Positions 29,982-38,533 of a DNA stretch of 64,000 nt are shown here, in pieces. The position numbers were made by a program, and so were the translations under genes. This DNA is from Mycobacterium barrassiae. Lineage in GTDB: Bacteria > Actinomycetota > Actinomycetes > Mycobacteriales > Mycobacteriaceae. Location: positions 438,486-502,485 of the forward strand of contig NZ_JACKUK010000016.1 of assembly GCF_025822765.1 (NCBI RefSeq), read 5' to 3'. The stretch's first letter is position 1, and each line of letters starts with the position of its first letter. The notes beneath the pieces were generated by a model, which did no database searches, was not told the DNA's origin, and saw only the letters and a list, made by a program, of their open reading frames with translations.

Positions 29982-31439
29982 TCAGTACCGGTAATGCTCC
30001 GGCTTGTACGGGCCTTCGACGTCGACGCCGATGTACTCCGCCTGCTCCTTGGTGAGCTTGGTCAGCGTGCCGCCGAGTGCCTCGACGTGGATACGCGCGA
30101 CCTTCTCGTCGAGGTGCTTGGCCAACCGGTAGACCGCGTTGTCGTACTCGTCGTTCTTGGTCCACAGCTCGATCTGAGCGATCACCTGGTTGGAGAAGCT
30201 GTTGCTCATCACGAACGACGGGTGCCCCGTCGCATTGCCCAGGTTCAGCAGCCGGCCTTCCGACAGCACGACGATCGACTTGCCGCTGTCGAAGATCCAC
30301 TGATCGACCTGCGGCTTGATGTTGAGCCGCTTGGCACCCGAACGCTCGAGTGCTGCCATCTGGATCTCGTCGTCGAAGTGGCCGATGTTGCCGAGGATGG
30401 CCTGGTCCTTCATCTGCCGCATGTGATCCAGCGTGATGATGTCCTTGTTGCCGGTCGCCGTGATCACGATGTCGGCGTCGCCGATCGCCTCCTCGACGGT
30501 GCGCACGTCGAAGCCGTCCATCAGTGCCTGCAGGGCGTTGATCGGGTCGATCTCGGTGACCGTCACGCGGGCGCCCTGGCCGGCCAGCGACTCCGCGCAG
30601 CCCTTGCCGACGTCGCCGTAGCCGCAGATCAGCACCTTCTTGCCGCCGATGAGGACGTCGGTACCGCGGTTGATGCCGTCGATCAACGAGTGCCGGGTGC
30701 CGTACTTGTTGTCGAACTTGGACTTGGTCACCGAGTCGTTGACGTTGATCGCCGGGAACGGCAGCTCGCCGGAGGCCTCGAACTGGTAGAGCCGCAGCAC
30801 ACCGGTCGTGGTCTCCTCGGTGACGCCCTTGACCGACTCGGCGATCTTCGTCCACTTGCTCTTGTCGGTTTCGAAGCGCTTACGCAGCACCCCGAGGAAC
30901 ACCTTCCATTCGGCGGAGTCGTCGTCCTCGGCGGGCGGTACGACACCGGCCTTCTCGTACTGCGCGCCGCGCAGCACCATCATGGTGGCGTCGCCGCCGT
31001 CGTCGAGAATCATGTTGGCGGGCTCGCCTTCCCAGGTGAGCATCTGCTCGGCCGCCCACCAGTACTCCTCGAGCGTCTCGCCCTTCCACGCGAACACCGG
31101 GGTGCCCTTGGGCTCCTCGGGGGTGCCGTTCGGGCCGACGACGACGGCCGCGGCGGCGTGGTCCTGGGTGGAGAAGATGTTGCAGGACGCCCAGCGCACC
31201 TCAGCGCCCAGCGCGACCAGCGTCTCGATCAGCACGGCGGTCTGCACGGTCATGTGCAGTGAACCCGAGATCCGCGCGCCCTTGAGCGGCTGGACGTCGT
31301 GGTATTCGCGGCGAAGCGACATCAGGCCGGGCATCTCGTGCTCGGCGAGCCGGATCTCCTTGCGGCCGAAGTCGGCCAGCGACAGGTCGGCCACCTTGTA
31401 ATCGATGCCGTTGCGCACGTCGGCCTTCAACTCAGTCAT
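29982..31439 (-). CDS. ahcY: Adenosylhomocysteinase (S-adenosylhomocysteine hydrolase)
   Basis: Recycles S-adenosylhomocysteine to homocysteine and adenosine. The 485-residue length includes the approximately 40-residue insert of the mycobacterial/eukaryote-like form. NAD-binding residues appear in [13 protein letters not shown]; substrate-site segments include [13 protein letters not shown] and [13 protein letters not shown]-type sequence (here [13 protein letters not shown]). The C-terminus KPEHYRY is the conserved dimer-swap tail. It follows the TetR-rubredoxin-alkB group as in M. tuberculosis Rv3248c. Confidence 0.98.
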   Translation of the reverse strand: MTELKADVRNGIDYKVADLSLADFGRKEIRLAEHEMPGLMSLRREYHDVQPLKGARISGSLHMTVQTAVLIETLVALGAEVRWASCNIFSTQDHAAAAVVVGPNGTPEEPKGTPVFAWKGETLEEYWWAAEQMLTWEGEPANMILDDGGDATMMVLRGAQYEKAGVVPPAEDDDSAEWKVFLGVLRKRFETDKSKWTKIAESVKGVTEETTTGVLRLYQFEASGELPFPAINVNDSVTKSKFDNKYGTRHSLIDGINRGTDVLIGGKKVLICGYGDVGKGCAESLAGQGARVTVTEIDPINALQALMDGFDVRTVEEAIGDADIVITATGNKDIITLDHMRQMKDQAILGNIGHFDDEIQMAALERSGAKRLNIKPQVDQWIFDSGKSIVVLSEGRLLNLGNATGHPSFVMSNSFSNQVIAQIELWTKNDEYDNAVYRLAKHLDEKVARIHVEALGGTLTKLTKEQAEYIGVDVEGPYKPEHYRY

Positions 31440-31478
31440 GGATTTCTAGAGCCCTTCTTCATTCGTCTTTGTCTCTGA

Positions 31479-31494
31479 GCGCACAGATGTGCGC
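31479..31494. promoter_or_regulatory. Inverted repeat in the ahcY leader
   Basis: GCGCACA and TGTGCGC are perfect 7-bp arms with a 2-bp centre, 40-55 bp before the ahcY start. It could be an operator or a small leader hairpin. It does not match the SAH riboswitch consensus that I know. Confidence 0.4.
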
Positions 31495-31567
31495 AGCGAC
31501 GACACCCTAGCCTGCGGGCTCGCGGGACAGGCGCTCCACGTTTTTGACAGCGGTGGCGCTCTGACAG

Positions 31568-32200
31568 CTAAGAGGTATCGATAACACCGTAGCGCTCGGC
31601 GAACGGCGTCATCAAACGGGCCAGGTCACGCGCGACGTCATGGTCTGCCTCGGGCGGCATCGAGACATAGCTCATCGCGAGCCGCACGATCGCCCGCGCC
31701 AGCACCGCGGCGTCGTCCTCGGTGCACTTCACCCAGCTATCGACGAAGGTCGATGTCAGCCGCTGCGAGCAATGCGTGATGATCGGCCCGCTGTCGGTGG
31801 TGATGAGCTGCAGCAGGTCGGGTTTGACGTCACCGGTCAGCAACGATTGCACCAGGGGGTCGGCGGCGGACTCGGTGAAGAAGTCGCGAAACCCCTGCAT
31901 GAAGGCGGCGTGCACGTCGCCCTCGTTGCCCTCGATGGCGCCGTCGATCTGGTCGACGAGGCGGTCCGCCAGGCGCAGCGCGTAGGCCTGGGCCAGACCG
32001 TGCCGCGACCCGAACTCGTTGTAGATGGTCTGGCGGCTGATGCCGGCGGCCTTGGCCACATGCGAAAGCGTGATCGCCGACCAGTCACGGGTGAGCAGCT
32101 CGTCGCGCATGCCGTCGAGAATCGAATCGCGCAGTAACACCCTCGACGCTTCGGCGTAGGGGATCCGTTGGGCGGTCCGGCGCTGTCGCGGGCTGCTCAC
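31568..32200 (-). CDS. TetR family regulator next to the alkane hydroxylase genes
   Basis: The 210-residue repressor has an N-terminal TetR helix-turn-helix (LSHVAKAAGISRQTIYNEFGS) and a ligand-binding C-terminal region. The counterpart is M. tuberculosis Rv3249c. The start is set at GTG 32200, where a TAACGT -10-like hexamer ends 7 nt upstream, suggesting a leaderless transcript; a GAGG also abuts the GTG. A site resembling the alkB upstream element lies just above the -10, consistent with autoregulation together with control of alkB-rubAB. Confidence 0.9.
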   Translation of the reverse strand: MSSPRQRRTAQRIPYAEASRVLLRDSILDGMRDELLTRDWSAITLSHVAKAAGISRQTIYNEFGSRHGLAQAYALRLADRLVDQIDGAIEGNEGDVHAAFMQGFRDFFTESAADPLVQSLLTGDVKPDLLQLITTDSGPIITHCSQRLTSTFVDSWVKCTEDDAAVLARAIVRLAMSYVSMPPEADHDVARDLARLMTPFAERYGVIDTS

Positions 32201-32213
32201 CCTCGTAACGTTA

Positions 32214-32225
32214 GTCCGTCTAGTC
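32214..32225. promoter_or_regulatory. Operator-like GTCCGTCTAGTC upstream of the TetR gene
   Basis: Matches GTCTGTCTAGAC upstream of alkB in 10 of 12 positions, and directly abuts the -10-like hexamer of the TetR gene. Candidate binding site of the TetR protein itself. Confidence 0.5.
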
Positions 32226-32256
32226 GTTCCCGGCGCTTCACTTCGCCAGGCCACGG

Positions 32257-32436
32257 TCACGAACGTGCCACTTCCACCATGTCGAAGTCCGCCTTGGCGG
32301 CACCGCAGTCCGGGCAGCTCCAGTCGTCGGGGATGTCGTCCCAGCGAGTGCCAGGGGCGATGCCGTCCTCCGGCCAACCCTTGGCTTCGTCGTACTCGAA
32401 TCCGCACTGCACGCAGACGAAGAGTTTGTAGTCCAT
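32257..32436 (-). CDS. rubB: Rubredoxin (RubB-like)
   Basis: A 59-residue iron protein with Cys8, Cys11, Cys41 and Cys44 as ligands (CVQCG and CPDCG), beginning MDYKLFVC after GGAAA. It carries electrons from rubredoxin reductase to AlkB. The second knuckle is the standard CPDCG form associated with functional AlkB partners in Gram-positive alkane degraders. It is the last of the alkB-rubA-rubB genes, 82 bp after rubA. Confidence 0.95.
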   Translation of the reverse strand: MDYKLFVCVQCGFEYDEAKGWPEDGIAPGTRWDDIPDDWSCPDCGAAKADFDMVEVARS

Positions 32437-32518
32437 GTCATTTCCTTTCTCGGGGTTGACTCTGCGCCGAGGGCGCGGCTTCGGGCTGTGTGCCGCCCTG
32501 GACGCAGAGTCAATGGGG

Positions 32519-32674
32519 TTAAACGGTTGTGAAGTCGACCTTCTCGCGTACCGCGCAGTCCGGGCAGCACCAGTCGTCGGGGATGTCGTCCCATGCGGTG
32601 CCCGCCGGGAATCCTTCTCGCGGGGCACCTTTCGCCTCGTCGTAGATGTAACCGCAGCCCGGGCACTTGAACAT
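32519..32674 (-). CDS. rubA: Rubredoxin (RubA-like)
   Basis: A 51-residue rubredoxin with Cys4, Cys7, Cys37 and Cys40 (CPGCG and CPDCAVREK). The second knuckle lacks the usual Gly and continues with Val-Arg, as in the AlkG1-type rubredoxins that often cannot replace the AlkG2 type in alkane hydroxylation; that functional split is known from other organisms and only inferred here. It starts 2 bp after the alkB stop, so the genes are co-transcribed. Confidence 0.94.
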   Translation of the reverse strand: MFKCPGCGYIYDEAKGAPREGFPAGTAWDDIPDDWCCPDCAVREKVDFTTV

Positions 32675-32676
32675 GC

Positions 32677-33891
32677 TCACGCGGCCGCCCCGTACTTGGC
32701 GAGAACCTTGTCGCGCACCCGCGGATGCACATTCACCTTGGTGATGTCTCCGTCGTAGTGCTCGAGCACCCTGTGGTCCATCACCTTTCGCCACAGTGGC
32801 GGGAAGTAGGTCAGCGAGATCATCGACGCGTAGCCACTCGGCAGATTCGGAGCGCCTTCCATGCTGCGCAGCGTCTGGTAACGACGCGTCGGGTTGGCGT
32901 GATGATCGCTGTGCCGCTGCAGGTGGTAGAGGAACAGGTTGGTCACGATGTGGTCGGAGTTCCAGCTGTGCACCGGAGCGCACCGCTCGTAGCGGCCGCT
33001 TTCGGTCTTCTGGCGCAGCAGGCCGTAGTGCTCGAGATAGTTGACGGTCTCGAGAAGGGTGAACCCGAACACCGCGGAGATGAGGATGTAGGGAATCAGC
33101 GCCAGTCCGAAGACCGCGATCAGGATGCCGTAGAACACCACCGACATCGCCCAGGCGTTGAGCACGTCGTTGGACCAGTGCCAGGGGCTCTTCCCCTGCC
33201 GGCGCAGCCGCGCGGCCTCCAACTCCCAGGCCGACTTCAGGCTCCCCCACACGCTGCGCGGCAGGAACTCCCAGAACGTCTCACCGAAGCGCGCCGACGC
33301 AGGATCCTCCGGCGTCGCGACGCGCACGTGGTGGCCGCGGTTGTGCTCGATGTAGAAGTGGCCGTAAAGCGTTTGCGCCAAGGTGATCTTGGCCAGCCAG
33401 CGTTCCAATTCGTCCTTCTTGTGGCCCATCTCGTGTGCGGTGTTGATGCCGACGCCGCCGAGCATGCCCACCGACAGGGCGAGGCCGATCTTCGCGGGCC
33501 AGCTCAGACCGCCGTCAAAGCCGAGCCAGCTCAGATTCGACGCGGTGAACAGGTAGGCCCCCAGGATCACGCTGGCGTACTGGAACGGGATGTAGAGGTA
33601 GGTGCAGTAGCGGTAGTACTTGTCGTTCTCCAGCCGCTCCATCACCTCGTCGGGCGGGTTCTGCCCGTCGGGCCCGAACCGGAGGTCGAGTGCCGGCAGC
33701 ACGATGTAGAGCAGGATCGGGCCGATCCAGAACGGCACCTGCGCCACGCCGTGCCAGCCCCACTGGTTGAACGCCCACACCAGCGGCAGCATCACGAAGA
33801 GCGCCGTAGGGGCGATGAGCCCCATCAGCCATAGGTAGCGCTTTTTGTCCCGCCACTGGGCGACGTCGACTTCGGACATTTGCGTGGTCAC
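32677..33891 (-). CDS. alkB: Alkane 1-monooxygenase AlkB
   Basis: A 404-residue integral-membrane non-haem di-iron hydroxylase that oxidises medium-chain n-alkanes at the terminal carbon. Histidine boxes are HEMGHKKD, EHNRGHH and LQRHSDHH, and the AlkB-specific motif NYLEHYG is present. Six hydrophobic segments are visible. The start is GTG with CGGGAGG upstream. It leads the alkB-rubA-rubB operon next to the TetR gene, as in Rv3252c-Rv3249c. Confidence 0.97.
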   Translation of the reverse strand: MTTQMSEVDVAQWRDKKRYLWLMGLIAPTALFVMLPLVWAFNQWGWHGVAQVPFWIGPILLYIVLPALDLRFGPDGQNPPDEVMERLENDKYYRYCTYLYIPFQYASVILGAYLFTASNLSWLGFDGGLSWPAKIGLALSVGMLGGVGINTAHEMGHKKDELERWLAKITLAQTLYGHFYIEHNRGHHVRVATPEDPASARFGETFWEFLPRSVWGSLKSAWELEAARLRRQGKSPWHWSNDVLNAWAMSVVFYGILIAVFGLALIPYILISAVFGFTLLETVNYLEHYGLLRQKTESGRYERCAPVHSWNSDHIVTNLFLYHLQRHSDHHANPTRRYQTLRSMEGAPNLPSGYASMISLTYFPPLWRKVMDHRVLEHYDGDITKVNVHPRVRDKVLAKYGAAA

Positions 33892-33950
33892 TAGAGCCTC
33901 CCGAGGTGAGTGCCATCACGATTCGAGTTGACTCTAGCGATACTTTTGTC

Positions 33951-33962
33951 GTCTGTCTAGAC
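33951..33962. promoter_or_regulatory. Operator-like GTCTGTCTAGAC upstream of alkB
   Basis: Contains the palindrome GTCTAGAC, 60-71 bp before the alkB start, and matches the site above the TetR gene (10 of 12). Candidate TetR operator. The AT-richer stretch from 33930 to 34010 is otherwise gene-free. Confidence 0.5.
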
Positions 33963-34049
33963 ATTCGATGTCGCTTTGTAAAGTTCCTAATTGCGATTTG
34001 GGCGTGCGCAGTCACGCTGAGCGAGACCCAGCACGCCGAAATCGCAGGG

Positions 34050-35516
34050 TTACGGGACCTGAGCGGCCTCGCGGCGGCCGAGCAGCGAGTGCCTGCGGCC
34101 GTAGAGGAAATAGACCACCACGCCGATCCCCATCCAGATGAGGAACCGGACCCAGGTCAGCGCCGTGAGGTTGAGCATCAGCCACAGGCACGCCGCGATC
34201 GCGGCCACCGGCAGCCACGGCACTCCCGGCGCGCGGAATCCGCGATCGAGGTCGGGGCGGGTTCGGCGCAACACGATCACCCCCGCCGACACCAGCACGA
34301 ATGCGAAGAGCGTGCCGATGTTCACCATCTCCTCGAGCTTGCCGATCGGGAACACCGTCGCCGCCACCGCGACCAGCACACCGACGATGAGCGTGATGCG
34401 TACCGGTGTGCCATGGCGACCGGTCTTGGCCAACGACCGCGGCATCAAGCCGTCGCGGCACATGGCGAACAACACCCGCGTCTGGCCGAGCACCAGCACG
34501 ATCACGACTGTCGTCAGCCCGGCCAGCGCACCGATCGAGATCACCTTCGCCGCCCAGTGGATCCCGTTGGCGGCGAACGCGGTTGCGAGGTTTGCCTTTT
34601 CGCCCGCATCGCGCAGTTCCGTATAGCTCACCATGCCCGAGAGCACCACGGCCACCGCGACGTAAAGGACGGTGACGATCGCCAGCGAGGCCAGGATCCC
34701 GCGGGCCACATCCTGCTGCGGGTTCTTGGTTTCTTCGGCGGTGGTGGCCACGACGTCGAAGCCGATGAAGGCGAAGAACACGATCGACGCGCCCGCGAGT
34801 ACGCCATACCAGCCGTAGGTACTGCCGCCGGCGCCGGTGACCAACGAGAACAACGACTGGTCCATCCCGGAACTGCTTTCGCCACCTTCGGCGGCCGGCG
34901 GGATAAACGGAGTGAAGTTCTGCATCTTGATGTAGAACGCGCCGACGGCTACCACGAGCAGCACCACAGCCACCTTGATCACGGTGATCACCAGGCTCAC
35001 CCCTGCGGAGAGTTTGGTACCCCACGCCAGGATGGCGGTGACGAACGCGATGATCAGCAGGGCGCCCCAATCCACTTCGAACCCCGCCAGATCCATTGTC
35101 CCGCCACCGAATTCGAACACTGTGCCGAGGTAGCTCGACCAGCCCTTGGCAACCACGGCTGCCGCCACGGCGAACTCGAGGATGAGGTCCCACCCGATGA
35201 CCCAGGCGATGAACTCACCGAAGGTCGCGTAGGAGAAGGTGTAGGCACTTCCGGCCACCGGCACCGTCGACGCGAATTCGGCGTAGCACAGTGCCGCCAG
35301 CCCGCAGGCGACCGCCGCGATGACGAAGGAGATCGAGATCGCCGGGCCGGTGATGTTGCCGGCCGTCGACGCAGTGATCGTGAAGATGCCGGCACCGATG
35401 ACGATCGAGACCCCGAAGACGGTGAGGTCCCACCAGTTCAGGTCCTTACGCAGGCGAGTATCGGGTTCGTCGGTGTCGGCGATCGACTGCTCAACCGACT
35501 TCGTCCTGCGCGCCAT
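34050..35516 (-). CDS. APC superfamily amino acid permease
   Basis: The 488-residue cytoplasmic-membrane permease has about twelve hydrophobic segments. The N-terminal motif GVSIVIGAGIFTITASTAG and the later FIGFDVVATTAEETKNPQQDVARGI are typical of cationic amino acid transporters. The substrate is not resolved. The second ATG (MARRTKSVEQ) was chosen because GGAAGG is then 8 nt upstream. The place matches Rv3253c. It is divergent from the FAD oxidoreductase. Confidence 0.92.
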   Translation of the reverse strand: MARRTKSVEQSIADTDEPDTRLRKDLNWWDLTVFGVSIVIGAGIFTITASTAGNITGPAISISFVIAAVACGLAALCYAEFASTVPVAGSAYTFSYATFGEFIAWVIGWDLILEFAVAAAVVAKGWSSYLGTVFEFGGGTMDLAGFEVDWGALLIIAFVTAILAWGTKLSAGVSLVITVIKVAVVLLVVAVGAFYIKMQNFTPFIPPAAEGGESSSGMDQSLFSLVTGAGGSTYGWYGVLAGASIVFFAFIGFDVVATTAEETKNPQQDVARGILASLAIVTVLYVAVAVVLSGMVSYTELRDAGEKANLATAFAANGIHWAAKVISIGALAGLTTVVIVLVLGQTRVLFAMCRDGLMPRSLAKTGRHGTPVRITLIVGVLVAVAATVFPIGKLEEMVNIGTLFAFVLVSAGVIVLRRTRPDLDRGFRAPGVPWLPVAAIAACLWLMLNLTALTWVRFLIWMGIGVVVYFLYGRRHSLLGRREAAQVP

Positions 35517-35569
35517 CGGCATGTCCTTCCAAGGGCTGTGGCTGGAATGTACCGAGTACTGTGCACCCG

Positions 35570-36943
35570 ATGGGGCGGAGTTATAAACACTCGATCGTCA
35601 TTGGGGGCAGCCTGGCGGGATTGTGCGCCGCCCGAGTGCTCTCCGACGTCAGCGAGCGCGTCACCGTCTACGAGCGCGACGAGTTGCCCGACGGCCCGGC
35701 GAACCGCGCCGCCGTCCCACAAGGCCGCCATGTGCACATGCTGATGGCGCGCGGCGCCCAGGAGTTCGAGCGCCACTTCCCCGGCCTGCTCGACGACATG
35801 GTGGCCGCCGGCGTGCCGATCCTGGAGAACCGGCCCGATTGCATCCATTTCGGGGCCGCGGGCCATGTGCTGGGGACGGCGCACCGGTTGCAGGACGAGT
35901 TCACCGCGTACGTGCCCAGCAGGCCGATGCTGGAGTGGCAGATCCGGCGCCGCGTGCTGGCGATCGAGAATGTCGCCATCGTCCACGCGACGGTGACCGA
36001 GCCGGCCTACGACGAGATGTGCCGACGAGTCACGGGTGTCCTGCTCGACTCCGGCGAGACGGTATCGGCCGATCTTGTCGTGGACGCGGCGGGTCGGGGC
36101 ACCCGGCTGCCCAGCTGGCTGGAGAAGTGGGGATACCCGCGCCCCCACGAGGAGACGGTCGACGTCGGGATCGCGTACGCCAGCCAACGGGTTCAGGTTC
36201 CCGATGGCTTGCTGACCGAGAAGGTCGTGGTGGCCGGCGCTTCTCGGGATCAGCCGCGCGGGGTCGGCATGCTGCTGTACGAGGACGGCATCTGGAACGT
36301 GACGACGTTCGGGGTGGCAAAAGCCGAGCCGCCGCTGCACTTCGCGCAGATCTGCGACCTCGCCGACGATGTCCTGCCCGCGCACGTGTCGTCGGCCCTG
36401 CGGCAGGGCACGCCCCTTGGCGAGATGGCGTTTCACAAGTACCCGACCAGCCGCTGGCGTCGCTACGACAAGGTCGAGCGTTTCCCCGGCGGCATCTTCC
36501 CCTTCGGCGACGCCGTCGCGAGCTTCAATCCCACCTTCGGGCAGGGCATGACGATGACGGCCATCCAGGCGGCGAACTTGCGCGAGGTCATCGAGTCCGG
36601 GGAACCGGACGTCGCGACCCACCTGGCGAAGGCCACGGCCAAGACGACGTATCCGGTGTGGATGATGACCGCGATCGGCGACTTGACCCTGCACAACGCC
36701 ACCGGTGAGATGCCGCGATGGTACAAGCCGGTCGGCGGCCTGTTCGATCAGTTCCTCGGTGCCGCCGAGACGGATCCCGTACTGGCCGAGTGGTTTCTGC
36801 GCCGGTTCAGCCTCCTCGACAGCCTCTACATGATTCCGTCGGCACGTCTGGTTGGTCGGACCATCCGGCACAACATGAGGCTGTGGCTGGCGGAGCACTC
36901 CGGCTCGTCGGCCAGGCACCAGAACCTGGTTGCCGGTCGATAA
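35570..36943 (+). CDS. FAD-dependent oxidoreductase (Rv3254-like, monooxygenase fold)
   Basis: The 457-residue flavoprotein has an N-terminal dinucleotide motif VIGGSLAGLCAARVL, a later DAAGRGTRLP segment and the FAD-ribityl motif GDAVASFNPTFGQGM, the layout of group A flavoprotein monooxygenases. No substrate is suggested by the neighbours. The start could be the GTG at 35561; ATG at 35570 was preferred and a TACTGT -10-like hexamer lies about 10 nt upstream of it. Confidence 0.87.
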   Translation: MGRSYKHSIVIGGSLAGLCAARVLSDVSERVTVYERDELPDGPANRAAVPQGRHVHMLMARGAQEFERHFPGLLDDMVAAGVPILENRPDCIHFGAAGHVLGTAHRLQDEFTAYVPSRPMLEWQIRRRVLAIENVAIVHATVTEPAYDEMCRRVTGVLLDSGETVSADLVVDAAGRGTRLPSWLEKWGYPRPHEETVDVGIAYASQRVQVPDGLLTEKVVVAGASRDQPRGVGMLLYEDGIWNVTTFGVAKAEPPLHFAQICDLADDVLPAHVSSALRQGTPLGEMAFHKYPTSRWRRYDKVERFPGGIFPFGDAVASFNPTFGQGMTMTAIQAANLREVIESGEPDVATHLAKATAKTTYPVWMMTAIGDLTLHNATGEMPRWYKPVGGLFDQFLGAAETDPVLAEWFLRRFSLLDSLYMIPSARLVGRTIRHNMRLWLAEHSGSSARHQNLVAGR

Positions 36944-36976
36944 GGCCTCCGCGTAACTTGGTCGGTGGAGACCACC

Positions 36977-37306
36977 ATGACTTCGCTGACCCGGACACTG
37001 AGGGATATCCGTGACGTCGCATCGTGCGATATCCCGTACTGGTTACCGCCCGGCGGCAGAGACAACGGCGTCTGGGCTGATACCTGGGAGTTGCTCACTG
37101 ACATCGAATTCGCCGATGTCACAACGGTTCTCGATCTACTCGCCGCAGCAGACATCGGTGGCTACGCTGCGATACCCGGCGGTCGGCGCGCCCGTGCGCG
37201 AGGGCCGGTGCCCTACACCCTCTGGATCGACGCGGCGCAATATGGCGCGGCCGAAGAGGTGCTGATCAGGTTCATGCAAAATCGGGTCGCGCGGCTGGCG
37301 TTCTAG
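36977..37306 (+). CDS. Small conserved protein of unknown function
   Basis: A 109-residue soluble protein beginning MTSLTRTLRDIRDVASCDIPYW. It has no signal peptide or membrane helix. The central part contains WELLTDIEFADVTTVLDLLAAADIGGYAAIP, and the C-terminus ends QNRVARLAF. I do not recognise a family. A GGTGGAG ribosome site sits 6 nt before the ATG; a GTG 12 bp earlier is possible. Its stop shares a CTAG with the convergent manA stop, which supports it being a real gene. Confidence 0.65.
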   Translation: MTSLTRTLRDIRDVASCDIPYWLPPGGRDNGVWADTWELLTDIEFADVTTVLDLLAAADIGGYAAIPGGRRARARGPVPYTLWIDAAQYGAAEEVLIRFMQNRVARLAF

Positions 37307-38529
37307 ATACCGACCGTCGCCCGGAAGAGCCTCGTCGAATTGTCGGCGGCCAGGCGGATCGGCCCCTCGTCGGCCGCGACCCACGCCGCAGCTCCCTGGT
37401 TCAGGGTGATGTTGCCGCTCTTGGCGTACACCACCGTCGACCCCTTGGTGCACAACAGGATCTGGGGTCCGTCATGGCGGCTCGGGGCGTCGATCTCGTG
37501 ACCCAGGTGCTCGCCGTCGATACTCAGCTCCGAGACCGCGAACTCCGCAGCCGGGGTGTTGTACAGCAATTCGATGCCGTCCTCGGTGACTGTGGGACGG
37601 AGCAGGTCCTCACTCGCCGGGGTGAAGTCGAGTACGCGCAACAGCTCGGGCACATCGACGTGCTTGGGGGTCAGCCCACCACGTAGCACGTTGTCGGAGT
37701 TGGCCATCACCTCGACACCCATGCCATGCAGATAGGCATGGAGGTTTCCCGCAGGCATGTAAATCGCCTCGCCCGGCTGCAGGGTGATGCGGTTCAACAG
37801 CAAGCTCGCCAACACACCCGCATCGCCGGGATAGCGCTCGCCGAGTTCGAGGACGGTTTTGGCCTCGGCGGCGAATTCCTTTTTGCGCGAACGCACATAG
37901 TGGATCGCACCGTCGATCACCGCAGGCACCAGGACGTCGAGGTCGGGCTGTGGGGCGGTGATCCACGTGGTGAACAGGGCCCGCAGGCCGTCCGCGTCGG
38001 GCTGGCCGACGAGCAGGCTCACGTACGGGTCGAGATCAGTCACCGCCAGCGCCCGCATCAATTCGATGGTGCGCTCCGCGGGGCGGAATCCGGCCAGCGC
38101 CTCGAATGTCCCGACCGCGATGAGGATTTCGGGCTTGTGGCTGGGGTCGCGGTAGTTGCGGTTCGGCGCGGACACGGGGATGCCCATCTTGTTCTCGCGG
38201 GCGAAGCCTTCGGCCGCCTGCCGCGCGCTGGGATGCGCCTGAAGTGAAAGGGGTTCGTCGGCGGCCAGCACCTTGAGCAGGAAGGGCAGCGTGTCGCCGA
38301 ACCGGTCCCGCACCGCCGAGCCAAGCTGCCCCTCGGGATCATCGCGCAGCGTCTCGAGCAACGACCGCTCACCGTCTTCGGTCTCCAGCCACGCGGGGTC
38401 CCCCGGATGAGCGCCGAACCACAGCTCAGCCTCTGGATGTGCGGTGGGACTTGGTCGTCCGGTGAAATCGGCGATCGCAGTGCGTGATCCCCAGGCATAG
38501 GTCCGCACCGCGCCACGTAGCAGGTTCAC
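37303..38529 (-). CDS. manA: Mannose-6-phosphate isomerase, class I
   Basis: Interconverts fructose-6-phosphate and mannose-6-phosphate, feeding GDP-mannose for mannans and lipoarabinomannan. The 408-residue class I zinc enzyme shows QAHPS in the N-terminal half and GEAIYMPAGNLHAYLHG with the metal His. It is first in line with the TobH and manB genes upstream on the same strand (4 bp from TobH). Counterpart Rv3255c. Confidence 0.95.
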   Translation of the reverse strand: MNLLRGAVRTYAWGSRTAIADFTGRPSPTAHPEAELWFGAHPGDPAWLETEDGERSLLETLRDDPEGQLGSAVRDRFGDTLPFLLKVLAADEPLSLQAHPSARQAAEGFARENKMGIPVSAPNRNYRDPSHKPEILIAVGTFEALAGFRPAERTIELMRALAVTDLDPYVSLLVGQPDADGLRALFTTWITAPQPDLDVLVPAVIDGAIHYVRSRKKEFAAEAKTVLELGERYPGDAGVLASLLLNRITLQPGEAIYMPAGNLHAYLHGMGVEVMANSDNVLRGGLTPKHVDVPELLRVLDFTPASEDLLRPTVTEDGIELLYNTPAAEFAVSELSIDGEHLGHEIDAPSRHDGPQILLCTKGSTVVYAKSGNITLNQGAAAWVAADEGPIRLAADNSTRLFRATVGI

Positions 38530-38533
38530 TTGC

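Noticed and set aside
31440-31567. SAH riboswitch upstream of ahcY
   Set aside because: A GGAGCGC stretch looked suggestive, but the conserved core and pairing of the known SAH aptamer are not present.
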